Made by a program: the position numbers and the translations under genes. 17,114 bases of DNA, from contig SKVC01000011.1 in assembly GCA_007129655.1 (NCBI GenBank), positions 1-17,114 on the forward strand, in the 5' to 3' direction. Source of the stretch: Thermoplasmata archaeon (lineage in GTDB: Archaea > Thermoplasmatota > Thermoplasmata > Halarchaeoplasmatales > Halarchaeoplasmataceae). The notes below the pieces were generated by a model. That model saw only the letters and a list, made by a program, of their open reading frames with translations. It was not told the DNA's origin and did not search any database. Shown here piece by piece: positions 1 through 7,605 of the stretch (its first letter is position 1; the number at the start of each line of letters is the position of its first letter).

Positions 1-1782
1 GTTTATGTACAGCCCTGTGATGGTGTGATTCTGTCCGTCTAACGTACCGGTAAACTGCTCTGCAACATCTCCTATCGGAAGCCATCCATGTTCAGTATCT
101 ACGTATTCCTCGTATCCTTCTGTGTTCTCATCCAAATCAGAGACCACTGTATATTCTTGATTTAATTCGTTCCTCATATTGTGGAGATGTTCCCAGGTTG
201 ATATCTGGTATTCCATCTCTTTAAAATTAGCGGTTATAGTCATGTTAGAATCCATGGTCACAGATATGATCTTATTCTCAGATTCTATATCACCCGTCCA
301 GTTAACAAAATAGTGTCCTTCAGCGTAAGCTTCAAGAACGATCTTTCCGTGCTCATAAACTGTATGAGTACCGGCTACAGGATCTGTGTAACCACCTCCA
401 TCTATCTCGATGTCCAGAGTATAGTTCTTTTCTGTTTCCCTGATCAGCCAGGTTGTATCACTTTTGTTTTCTTCCCACGACAAGAACGGATGATCTCTAT
501 CGGTCTCAACCATCTCTATGTCCCAGCCGGCATATTCGAACGTGCTGATCGAACCAAATTCTTCATCGTTCAAAGCTATACTTTCAAATTCGCCGGCATC
601 GCATTCAGGCATATCCTCGTGATAGAATGAGTTCGACACCGTGCCTTGATAGGTGTATCCCACGAGACCGCCTACATCATCGTTCCCGCTCACGTTTCCA
701 ATCGCATATGAGTTCGACACCGTGCCGTACCAGTTCGATCCAACGAGCCCGCCTACACGCTCGGTTCCGCTCACGTTTCCAATCGCATATGAGTTCGACA
801 CCGTGCCCCCTTGGTTGTCTCCCAAGAGCCCGCCCACACGCACGTCTCCGCTCACGGTTCCCGTTGCAGACGAGTTGGACACCGTGCCATCGTTCCTTCC
901 CAAGAGACCGCCTACATGCCAGCCGCCGCTCACGGTTCCCGTCGCATATGAGTTTGAAACCGTGCCGTAGTAGTTGTATCCCAAGAGCCCGCCTACATCC
1001 AAGCTTCCGCTCACGGTCCCTGTTGCATATGAGTTCGATATGGTGCTGTCTTCACCCCAGTTTCCTCCGTTGAGTCCGCCGACGTATTGATGTCCGGTAA
1101 CATCACCCATGGCATAAGAGTTATTGACTATTGACAATCCGCTGTTGGTCCCCACCAATCCTCCGATATAAGTATCGTCTCCATGCACGGATACGAAGGC
1201 ATAGCCGCTATCAACAGTACCTCTATTTCTTCCCACAAGTCCACCTACTCGGGTGTAACCGCTCACATCTCCCGTAACATAACAGTTCTCGATTAGGCCA
1301 TAATTCTGTCCCGCGAGTATGCCTACCATCGCGTTTCCTGTAACATTCGCATCTTCCAGCACAACGTTCTGGATTAAAGCGCTGTAGTTTAGATCTCCAA
1401 ACAAACCGACATAACTTGTTTCATTTCGATAGATATAAAGTCCGGTGATCGTGTGATTATGTCCGTCAAAACTGCCTGTGAAGGGTGTTGTATCATTGCC
1501 CACCGGCACAAATCCCGCACTATCGTTCCATCCGCTCGTCACCGATGCATCGATATCGTTTGCCAGTGCGTAGTGTGCAGTTAGGTTCGCACTCATGTTC
1601 TGTAGATCGTTCACATCGTGGATCATGAACGGATTGCCCGGAGTACCTTCGCCAAACAAGTTCTCTGCCGGTGAGGTACTCTCAAAAATATCGTTATCGG
1701 TCACGATTCCGGTTACGATAGCCATGCTGCCCATAGCTATCATAAAAGCCATACTCATTGTAAGTAATTTTTCTATTTTCAT
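1..1782 (-). CDS. Secreted GLUG-repeat surface protein, N-terminal part (runs off left edge)
   Basis: The frame is open from an ATG at 1782 to the window edge: 594 codons with no stop. The first ~25 residues (MKIEKLLTMSMAFMIAMGS...) are a hydrophobic signal peptide, so the protein is exported. After a short linker comes a module with FTGSFDGHNHTITGLYI, then at least eight GLUG-type repeats of about 27 residues (consensus VGGLVG.N..GTVSNSYA.G.VSG), then a domain resembling InlB-B/bacterial surface repeats (GGGYTDP...HYFVNWTGD...MTITANF). A second FTGTLDGQNHTITGLYI module begins at the edge. Such proteins usually form elongated beta structures outside the cell, in adhesion or envelope roles; the actual role here is not visible. 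An SD-like GGTG (1789-1792) lies 6 nt before the ATG. The gene is divergent from glmM. The C-terminus and any anchor are outside the window. Confidence 0.88.
   Translation of the reverse strand, partial: MKIEKLLTMSMAFMIAMGSMAIVTGIVTDNDIFESTSPAENLFGEGTPGNPFMIHDVNDLQNMSANLTAHYALANDIDASVTSGWNDSAGFVPVGNDTTPFTGSFDGHNHTITGLYIYRNETSYVGLFGDLNYSALIQNVVLEDANVTGNAMVGILAGQNYGLIENCYVTGDVSGYTRVGGLVGRNRGTVDSGYAFVSVHGDDTYIGGLVGTNSGLSIVNNSYAMGDVTGHQYVGGLNGGNWGEDSTISNSYATGTVSGSLDVGGLLGYNYYGTVSNSYATGTVSGGWHVGGLLGRNDGTVSNSSATGTVSGDVRVGGLLGDNQGGTVSNSYAIGNVSGTERVGGLVGSNWYGTVSNSYAIGNVSGNDDVGGLVGYTYQGTVSNSFYHEDMPECDAGEFESIALNDEEFGSISTFEYAGWDIEMVETDRDHPFLSWEENKSDTTWLIRETEKNYTLDIEIDGGGYTDPVAGTHTVYEHGKIVLEAYAEGHYFVNWTGDIESENKIISVTMDSNMTITANFKEMEYQISTWEHLHNMRNELNQEYTVVSDLDENTEGYEEYVDTEHGWLPIGDVAEQFTGTLDGQNHTITGLYIN
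629..1111 (-). repeat. Tandem 81-bp repeats encoding GLUG motifs
   Basis: The block starting GAGTTCGACACCGTGCC (plus-strand reading) recurs at 629, 710, 791, 872, 950 and 1031. The spacing is 81 bp, with one unit of 78 bp, so the frame is kept and each unit adds 27 residues (one unit 26). The copies near 629-871 are the most alike, which suggests recent expansion or gene conversion; those beyond 1111 are more diverged. Confidence 0.85.
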
Positions 1783-1788
1783 TTTATA

Positions 1789-1846
1789 CACCACATTATC
1801 TCGGAGGAGGTCTTTTTCATCCTATTAGGAGTCGTTGATATAAAAT
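1789..1846 (-). promoter_or_regulatory. Candidate promoter and SD of the GLUG protein gene, possibly shared with glmM
   Basis: An AT-rich box, ATTTTATAT on the minus strand (1838-1846), lies about 60 nt before the ATG at 1782. It would give a leader of about 30 nt holding GGTG at 1789-1792. The box is nearly symmetrical (ATATAAAAT on the plus strand), so it could also drive a longer glmM transcript. No other feature is seen between 1783 and 1915. Confidence 0.4.
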
Positions 1847-1915
1847 TATCCTTAGTTTCTTTGTTATCTTATCTGCAACTAGTCATCAAAACACCACCGT
1901 TCGAACATCCAAACT

Positions 1916-1923
1916 CTTTTATT
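1916..1923 (+). promoter_or_regulatory. Candidate TATA box for leaderless glmM operon transcript
   Basis: CTTTTATT is centred about 31 nt before the ATG at 1951, the distance expected if transcription starts at or just before the start codon. No Shine-Dalgarno sequence precedes that ATG, which fits a leaderless message. This is by position only. Confidence 0.3.
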
Positions 1924-1950
1924 CTCCGTGATAATAAAGTCTGTGATAAT

Positions 1951-3246
1951 ATGCAGTTCTTTGGCTCATCTGGGATAAGAGGAATAGTGAACAGGAAGAT
2001 AACTCCTGAGCTTGCATTACGGGTAGGCAAGGCAGTTGGAGCAGGCAGAGATAGGGTGATCATCGGTAGGGATACCAGGCCCACCGGGATGATGATAGCT
2101 TCGGCTCTGAAATCAGGGCTCACCGCCATGGGTGCCGATGTGGTGGACGTCGGTGTGGTAAGCACGCCCACTCTAGCATTCATGGGTAAAGATCACGACT
2201 GTGGGGTCATGATAACCGCGTCACATAATCCGGCACCGTATAACGGGATCAAGCTGTGGAATCCCGACGGCAGTGCCTTCAACACCGAGCAGATGTTGGA
2301 TACCGAGGCAAAGATATTGGATGAACCCCAACTACCGGAGTGGAACGAAGTCGGAAAGATCAGTCGAGAACACAACGCTGTGAAGAAACATATAGAACAC
2401 ATCCTCGATAGGGTGGGTACAGATCACGAGCTCAAGGTCGCCGTTGATTGTGCAAACGGTCCGGCGTATCACACAACACCGTATCTACTCAGAAAGATGG
2501 GGTGCCAGGTGGTCACGTTGAACTGCAATCCCGACGGTACGTTTCCAGCACACGATCCGGAGCCAACGAAAGAGAATCTGAAAGACTTGGGGAAACTGGT
2601 GGTAAATACCGGTGCGGACCTGGGGATAGCCCACGACGGAGACGCCGACCGGATGGTGGCCTTCGATAGAGAGGGAAACTACATGGGAGGAGATACGCTG
2701 CTGGCACTTTTCGCTAGAAAGTTTACCGATTCCATAGTCGTCCCGGTCAACACATCCATGATAATAGACGAGATGGTAAAGAAGGTGATCAGAACTAAAG
2801 TAGGAGACGTTTACGTGGCTGAAGAATTGAAGAATCATGGCGCACAGTTCGGAGGCGAAGTCTCGGGAACGTGGATATTCCCGGAGATGAGCTACGCGCC
2901 GGACGCCATCTACGCCGCCGCTGTTATCACCACCATGTGCGAAGACGAAGATCTAGCGGATATAAGGAAGGAATTACCGTCTTATCCGTCCCGACGTGAC
3001 GCGTTCCAGGTGGATGACAACTCGGCCGTGATGGAAAGGCTGATATCCGACTGCAAAGAACAGTTTTCAGCCGAAGAACTTAACTTTATCGACGGTATAC
3101 GGATAGACCACGGCGACGGCTGGACCCTGACAAGGGCGTCGGGCACCGAGCCGAAGATCAGGATCACCGCCGAAGCTAAAGAGCAGAACAGATTGGAGGA
3201 AATATTCAATGAAGCAAAGAAGAGACTACAGGAGGCCATGAGATGA
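1951..3246 (+). CDS. glmM: Phosphoglucosamine mutase, archaeal type
   Basis: An alpha-D-phosphohexomutase that interconverts glucosamine-6-phosphate and glucosamine-1-phosphate in the cytoplasm, feeding UDP-GlcNAc-type sugars. All four active-site regions are present (431-residue numbering): the phosphoserine loop TASHNP with Ser at 91, the metal loop DGDADR at 229-234, the sugar loop GEVSGTW at 302-308, and the phosphate loop RASGTEP at 395-401. The Thr in the sugar loop, in place of the bacterial His, is usual in archaeal members. The frame extends upstream to a TTG at 1861, but conserved homology begins at MQFFGSSGIRG, so ATG 1951 is chosen; the length is then typical. Its stop overlaps the next start (ATGA), showing translational coupling. 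A phosphomannomutase activity cannot be excluded from sequence alone. Confidence 0.9.
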   Translation: MQFFGSSGIRGIVNRKITPELALRVGKAVGAGRDRVIIGRDTRPTGMMIASALKSGLTAMGADVVDVGVVSTPTLAFMGKDHDCGVMITASHNPAPYNGIKLWNPDGSAFNTEQMLDTEAKILDEPQLPEWNEVGKISREHNAVKKHIEHILDRVGTDHELKVAVDCANGPAYHTTPYLLRKMGCQVVTLNCNPDGTFPAHDPEPTKENLKDLGKLVVNTGADLGIAHDGDADRMVAFDREGNYMGGDTLLALFARKFTDSIVVPVNTSMIIDEMVKKVIRTKVGDVYVAEELKNHGAQFGGEVSGTWIFPEMSYAPDAIYAAAVITTMCEDEDLADIRKELPSYPSRRDAFQVDDNSAVMERLISDCKEQFSAEELNFIDGIRIDHGDGWTLTRASGTEPKIRITAEAKEQNRLEEIFNEAKKRLQEAMR

Positions 3247-4463
3247 AGGCTTTCATACTCGCAGCCGGCAAAGGAACCCGTATGAGACCTCTCACTGCAT
3301 ACACACCGAAGCCGCTATTACCGGTAGCGGGGAAGCCCATACTCCAACATACCATAGACCAGCTGGAAGGAAAGGTGGAAGAAGTGATCGTCCTGGTAGG
3401 CTGGCAGGGAAGACAATTGATGGAGTCCTTGCATTCTAAGGACACAAAAATCACATACGCACAGCAAACCGAGCAGTTGGGTACGGCACATGCCATATCC
3501 ATCGCAAGAGATCACGTTGACGACAAATTTATCTGTATAAACGGAGACGTGCTGCTCAGCCCCGGTGCTCTAAAAAAATTCGTAGATAGATTCGAATCCT
3601 CGGAGAGTTCCATGATGGCGGTCACACAGATTGAAGATCCCGTCGGTTACGGTATCATAGAAACAGAAGGTGAACTGATCACAGATATAATAGAAAAACC
3701 GAAGGTTCCTACGTCCAATGATGTTAACGCAGGAATATACGGATTCACCGAAGATATCTTCCATGCAATAGAACGGACCGAGATATCATCAAGAGGTGAG
3801 TATGAGATCACGGATTCTCTCAGGTTGATGATGGAAGAAAACAATTTGAAGGTACACCGATTAAAAGAAGGTGTTTGGTTCGAACTGAGCCGACCCTGGG
3901 ACATGCTATGGGCTAACAGTGAATTGCTGGGAGACGTCAGTCCGGAATTGAGAGAAGGACATATCGAAGACGGGGTTCACATGGAAGGCTTCGTTAGTGT
4001 GGCAAAGGGTGCCGTTGTAAGAAGAGGCAGCTACATCCGGGGCCCCGTTTACATAGGTGAAAACGCAGACATAGGGCCGAACTGTCTGATCAGAGGTGCG
4101 ACCTCCATCGGTAAGAACTGCAAGGTGGGAAATGCCGTAGAGGTGAAGAACAGTATCATCATGGATAACAGCAATGTTCCGCACCACAACTATGTCGGAG
4201 ACAGTATAATCGGAAAGAACTGCAATCTGGGTTCCGGGACCAAGGTAGCCAACCTGCGGCTCGACGGTAAAAATATTATAGTTACCCATCAGAAAAAACG
4301 TATAGACACCGGGATACGGAAGCTCGGAGTTATAATGGGAGATAATGTAAAAACCGGTATCAACAGTTCGTTAAACGTTGGAACCATAATCGGCCAGGAC
4401 TCCTTCATAGGTCCGGGAGCTATGGCAGAAGGAGAGATAGCACCAAAAAGCTGGATACAATGA
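3243..4463 (+). CDS. Bifunctional-type sugar-1-phosphate nucleotidyltransferase/acetyltransferase
   Basis: At 406 residues it has the two-domain GlmU-like archaeal architecture. The N-terminus has the nucleotidyltransferase signature GKGTRMRPLT followed by KPLLPV.GKP. The second half is a left-handed beta-helix of hexapeptide repeats (for example GENADIGPNCLI, GKNCKVG). The segment PHHNYVGDS resembles the acetyltransferase active-site His region. Expected reactions are acetylation of glucosamine-1-phosphate and transfer of UMP to give UDP-GlcNAc; a thymidylyltransferase activity is also possible, as in the Sulfolobus homologue. The start overlaps the glmM stop, with AGGAGG just upstream, and the stop overlaps the next gene, so the three genes form one operon. 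The pathway link to glmM supports the amino-sugar role. Confidence 0.85.
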   Translation: MKAFILAAGKGTRMRPLTAYTPKPLLPVAGKPILQHTIDQLEGKVEEVIVLVGWQGRQLMESLHSKDTKITYAQQTEQLGTAHAISIARDHVDDKFICINGDVLLSPGALKKFVDRFESSESSMMAVTQIEDPVGYGIIETEGELITDIIEKPKVPTSNDVNAGIYGFTEDIFHAIERTEISSRGEYEITDSLRLMMEENNLKVHRLKEGVWFELSRPWDMLWANSELLGDVSPELREGHIEDGVHMEGFVSVAKGAVVRRGSYIRGPVYIGENADIGPNCLIRGATSIGKNCKVGNAVEVKNSIIMDNSNVPHHNYVGDSIIGKNCNLGSGTKVANLRLDGKNIIVTHQKKRIDTGIRKLGVIMGDNVKTGINSSLNVGTIIGQDSFIGPGAMAEGEIAPKSWIQ

Positions 4464-5587
4464 AGATAATTCAACTATCGCCGTACTTCTATCCCCATCT
4501 CGGGGGCGTCGAATCGCATGTACTCGAACTATCGAAACATCTCATAGAGAGAGGGCACGATGTAACAGTGATGACTACACTGCTGGAAGGCACAAAAAAG
4601 ACGGAAGTTGTAGACGGCGTCCCGGTGGAGCGTGTAAAACCCATGACTATACTTTTGAAAACACCTATCTTACCCGGTTTAAGGAACGCTTTATCAAAGA
4701 AGGACTGCGACATAGTTCACGGACATTCACCACCGCCGCTTACCTGTTTCTTTGGAGTTAGAACCACACAAAAGATGGGGGTTCCATTCGTTCTGACTTA
4801 CCACTGTGATCTGGAGCTTCCGTTTACTTTTGGACCCTTTGCAGTACAGATGTACCAAAACACCATCGGTGCATACACAGTAAGTAAATCGGATAAAATA
4901 ATCACTACTACGGACACCTATGGTGCTACATCAAGAACCGTCTGGCAGGAAGATTCCAGAGTTATCCCCAACGCCGTTGACGCAGACACATTCAACCCTG
5001 ATAACAGTGGTACGAGGATAAGAAAAAAATACGGTATAGGTAAAGACGAAAAGGTGGTGCTCTACGTGGGTAGGATCGTGCCTCATAAAGGTATACATTA
5101 TCTGATAAGGTCGGCAAAGCATCTAAACGACGATGTAAAATATGTGATAGTCGGTACCGGCGAATACAGAGAATATCTGATGGATCTAGTACGAACCAAT
5201 AACCTAGAGAACAGAGTCATCTTCGCCGGCCGTGTACCCATGAAAGAGCTGCCGGAATATTACGCAGCCGCCGATGTTTTTGTTCTACCGTCGATATCCA
5301 GATTAGAAGCTTTCGGGATCGTGGCATTGGAGGCCCTAGCTTCCGGAGTTCCCGTGGTCGTTTCGGATATACCGGGGGTTAGAGACGTGATAGTAGAGGG
5401 AAGACAAGGACTGTTAGCAGAACCTATGAAGCCAACGAACATAGCCGGTAAGGTCAGAACTATCTTGGAGAATCCCGATATGGCTAAACATATGGGGGAG
5501 CTCGGTAGGAAGATAGTTGAAGAAAGGTATACATGGGACATAGTAGCGGAACAGATAGAGGGTGTTTACGAAGAGATCATCGGATAA
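4460..5587 (+). CDS. GT4-family glycosyltransferase
   Basis: A 375-residue GT-B-fold retaining glycosyltransferase. The N-terminal domain has the acceptor loop LGGVESHV (about residues 14-21) and GHDVTVMTT. The C-terminal domain has LYVGRIVPHKGIHYL (about 201-215) and the EX7E motif EAFGIVALE (Glu 283 and 291), which holds the nucleotide sugar. No signal or membrane segment is visible, so it acts at the cytoplasmic face. It overlaps the preceding nucleotidyltransferase by ATGA, which suggests its donor is the sugar nucleotide made by this operon. The acceptor (glycolipid, dolichol-linked glycan or S-layer glycan precursor) cannot be read from sequence. Its last 11 bases overlap the end of the convergent JAMM gene. 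Confidence 0.88.
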   Translation: MKIIQLSPYFYPHLGGVESHVLELSKHLIERGHDVTVMTTLLEGTKKTEVVDGVPVERVKPMTILLKTPILPGLRNALSKKDCDIVHGHSPPPLTCFFGVRTTQKMGVPFVLTYHCDLELPFTFGPFAVQMYQNTIGAYTVSKSDKIITTTDTYGATSRTVWQEDSRVIPNAVDADTFNPDNSGTRIRKKYGIGKDEKVVLYVGRIVPHKGIHYLIRSAKHLNDDVKYVIVGTGEYREYLMDLVRTNNLENRVIFAGRVPMKELPEYYAAADVFVLPSISRLEAFGIVALEALASGVPVVVSDIPGVRDVIVEGRQGLLAEPMKPTNIAGKVRTILENPDMAKHMGELGRKIVEERYTWDIVAEQIEGVYEEIIG

Positions 5588-5966
5588 TCGATAATTCTAT
5601 CTCTTTACCTTGGTAGTCATAGGCCTGCCAGCTGTTCATATCGTAGGGTATCCCGACGATTATATGAACACGACCGTACCGCCCGAACATGTTCAGATCA
5701 TTGGATGAAGGATGTATGTTAGGTGAAGGATGGCTATGTACTACTCCTACCATGGAGTAATCTATAGGTAGATTGTTGAGCCTGAGTAAAGCACTTCTAG
5801 GGCCGGATACGGTCCCGGGGACCATTATCAACTCCGAGATTATCCCATCGATCTCCCGCATACCTGCAGCGAATTCATTCGGATAGGCATCCTTGGAAGC
5901 TTCAAGTACCATGCGAAGGACTTTTTCCGTAATACCGGAGACCTTCTTCTTGTCGAATATGCTCAT
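5577..5966 (-). CDS. JAMM/MPN+ metalloprotease
   Basis: A small zinc-dependent isopeptidase-type protein of 129 residues. The full JAMM motif is visible: an upstream Glu in NEFAAGM, then HSHPSPNIHPSSND, which reads H-x-H-x7-S-x2-D. Stand-alone archaeal JAMM proteins include desampylases, which remove ubiquitin-like SAMP modifiers; this is the closest known role but the substrate is not shown here. ATG 5966 is chosen because it overlaps the NAD kinase stop as ATGA and has GGTG about 5 nt upstream; a GTG at 5972 would add two residues. It is the last gene of a three-gene minus-strand operon, and its end overlaps the convergent glycosyltransferase gene. Confidence 0.85.
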   Translation of the reverse strand: MSIFDKKKVSGITEKVLRMVLEASKDAYPNEFAAGMREIDGIISELIMVPGTVSGPRSALLRLNNLPIDYSMVGVVHSHPSPNIHPSSNDLNMFGRYGRVHIIVGIPYDMNSWQAYDYQGKEIELSIIR

Positions 5967-6784
5967 CTCCACACCAATTTTTTACGTATACGACTGTAGA
6001 AATCATGTTCGAACCTTACGAACTTAGCCGTAGTATCTCCGAGTTTCATTCTTATATCGTCTTTATCATCGATATTATGCTCTTTCTGACCGTCGGGTAC
6101 CATCAAACATGACTTACCCCTTTCTATAAGTTTTATCCGTATCTCGCTATCTGTAGGTACGATATATGGTTTTGTTGCCAATTTGTATGGTGAGATGGGC
6201 ACGATAACGAATGCCTGAACACTCGGGTCAATTATGGGTCCTCCGGCACTCATGGAGTAGCATGTGGAGCCCGTCGGTGTCGAAACGATAACTCCGTCTG
6301 CCCTGAAACGGTCGATCAAAGAATCGTTGAAATACACCTCGAAGGCTCGTATCTTGGCGACCCTGTCTGTGTGGATGACCACTTCATTAGTGGATTCTTT
6401 TATTTCCTTACCATTTAGCAATGTTTTTAGTTTTATACGTTCATCTATGTGATAATTACCCCGTGCCATCCTTGAAAGAACATCATCCAATTCCGGCAGA
6501 TCCACGGCCGTCAAGAATCCGACCCTGCCTGTATTGATGCCTAGTATCTTAAAATCTCCTTCCTGTAAAAGTCGTAGTATGGTACCGTCTCCGCCGACGG
6601 TCATCATAAAGTCCATATCTGCTTCTTTTATCTCTTCAAGAGTGTGGCTATCTTTGCCCAGCTTACCTGCAATATGTTCGTGGTACATCACCGTTTCCAC
6701 CAATGGATGCGATTCCAGTTTACCTATAACGTCCAGAACTTCTGGGCTGTCGTCCGTACCATATAAACCGAATTTTAAAGTCAT
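5963..6784 (-). CDS. nadK: NAD kinase
   Basis: Phosphorylates NAD to NADP in the cytoplasm using ATP or polyphosphate. The 273-residue protein has the catalytic GGDGT motif (64-68), GINTGRVGFL (about 82-91), the NE pair of the NAD-binding loop (STNEVV, Asn133-Glu134), and the conserved STPTGSTCYSMSAGGP loop (about 168-183). The start ATG overlaps the stop of the upstream phosphatase gene (ATGA), and AAAGGTGAT just upstream is a good Shine-Dalgarno sequence. The order phosphatase then NAD kinase matches the fused NADP phosphatase/NAD kinase of Methanocaldococcus (MJ0917), which hints that the two control the NAD/NADP balance together. Confidence 0.92.
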   Translation of the reverse strand: MTLKFGLYGTDDSPEVLDVIGKLESHPLVETVMYHEHIAGKLGKDSHTLEEIKEADMDFMMTVGGDGTILRLLQEGDFKILGINTGRVGFLTAVDLPELDDVLSRMARGNYHIDERIKLKTLLNGKEIKESTNEVVIHTDRVAKIRAFEVYFNDSLIDRFRADGVIVSTPTGSTCYSMSAGGPIIDPSVQAFVIVPISPYKLATKPYIVPTDSEIRIKLIERGKSCLMVPDGQKEHNIDDKDDIRMKLGDTTAKFVRFEHDFYSRIRKKLVWR

Positions 6785-7557
6785 TCTATCACCTTTCTGA
6801 CGGATCCGTCCCGTATAGCCATAACATCGCTTCTAGCACTCACATCCAGAGGCATGTCGATAGGGATCCATCGGGATTGATATACTTCACCGCCTGCTTC
6901 CCTGAGTATCAGGGTGGATGCGATTATATCCGTTATCCTCAAGCTTCTTTCTTTGTTCACCGTTACGATGTAGTACATATCGAATATACCTTCGGCCACC
7001 ATGCACATCTCCAGGGAAGCCGAGCCCAGGGAACGTGTTCTTCGTGCAAGATCGGCTATTCGAACAGAGTCCGGATGTGCCTTTTTACCCATGTAAACTG
7101 AAAAATTGAGCTCTTTATTAGGTGGAAGTCTGGGAAGCCGTTCACCGTCCAGATAACTGCCTTTCCCTTTGATGGCATGGTATTCTCTACCCAGGGGAAG
7201 ATTCTTCACGTAACCGACCGATGTGTCGGAGAATTTATCAGGAGTAAAGGCGAGAGAGATGCTGTAAAAAGGTATGCCTGAAAGTGCATTGCTGGTTCCG
7301 TCTATCGGGTCCATGATGATGCTCCCTTTATCACGCCCTTTTAAAAGACCGTATTCTTCGCTTAATATGTTGTATTCGCAATTTTCTTTAAGATGATCGA
7401 TAGCGACTTTCTCAACTATGCTGTCCAGCTCGCTGGTAGGGGTTCCATCGGCACCCATCTTTGTGGTCTTACGTAGGGAGGTCGTTTCCAAACCATCCAT
7501 GACATCTTCTACTTCAAGGGTACATGCTTTGAATAATCCTAGTATTTCTTTTTCCAT
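6781..7557 (-). CDS. IMPase-family phosphatase (inositol monophosphatase / FBPase / NADP phosphatase)
   Basis: A 258-residue metal-dependent sugar phosphatase. Metal-binding motifs are visible: SEEYG (Glu67-68), MDPIDGTSNALSGIP (Asp83, Asp86), and a C-terminal ITDIIASTLILREAGG that takes the place of the usual WDxAAG segment. Archaeal members often hydrolyse inositol-1-phosphate and fructose-1,6-bisphosphate (class IV FBPase), and some hydrolyse NADP. The last is suggested here by the overlapping NAD kinase gene downstream. It is the first gene of the operon and has a TATA-like box about 27 nt before the ATG, consistent with a leaderless transcript. The exact substrate is open. Confidence 0.83.
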   Translation of the reverse strand: MEKEILGLFKACTLEVEDVMDGLETTSLRKTTKMGADGTPTSELDSIVEKVAIDHLKENCEYNILSEEYGLLKGRDKGSIIMDPIDGTSNALSGIPFYSISLAFTPDKFSDTSVGYVKNLPLGREYHAIKGKGSYLDGERLPRLPPNKELNFSVYMGKKAHPDSVRIADLARRTRSLGSASLEMCMVAEGIFDMYYIVTVNKERSLRITDIIASTLILREAGGEVYQSRWIPIDMPLDVSARSDVMAIRDGSVRKVIE

Positions 7558-7580
7558 CGTCTTTAGATAAAGGTTCTATG

Positions 7581-7588
7581 TTTAAAAT
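7581..7588 (-). promoter_or_regulatory. Candidate TATA box of the phosphatase-nadK-JAMM operon
   Basis: The minus strand reads TATTTTAAAC here, ending about 24 nt before the ATG at 7557, which places the start of transcription at or near the start codon. The same 48-bp gap carries a T-rich stretch just after the MscS stop (TTCTTTCTT, minus strand) that could end the upstream transcript. Confidence 0.45.
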
Positions 7589-7605
7589 ACTTGTTGAAGA
7601 AAGAA

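Noticed and set aside
627..1073. Plus-strand frames of 148 and 105 residues with repeated Arg/Ser/Pro-rich sequence
   Set aside because: They are the antisense of the GLUG repeats. The 81-bp unit is a multiple of three, so an open antisense frame repeats itself; the minus-strand protein has clear signal peptide and domain structure.
1801..1811. Strong SD-like GGAGGAGG on the plus strand
   Set aside because: No start codon with an open frame follows at a suitable distance.
1861..1950. 30-residue N-terminal extension of glmM from TTG 1861
   Set aside because: It adds sequence unlike the family before the conserved MQFFGSSGIRG start and has no SD sequence; the ATG at 1951 gives the usual length.
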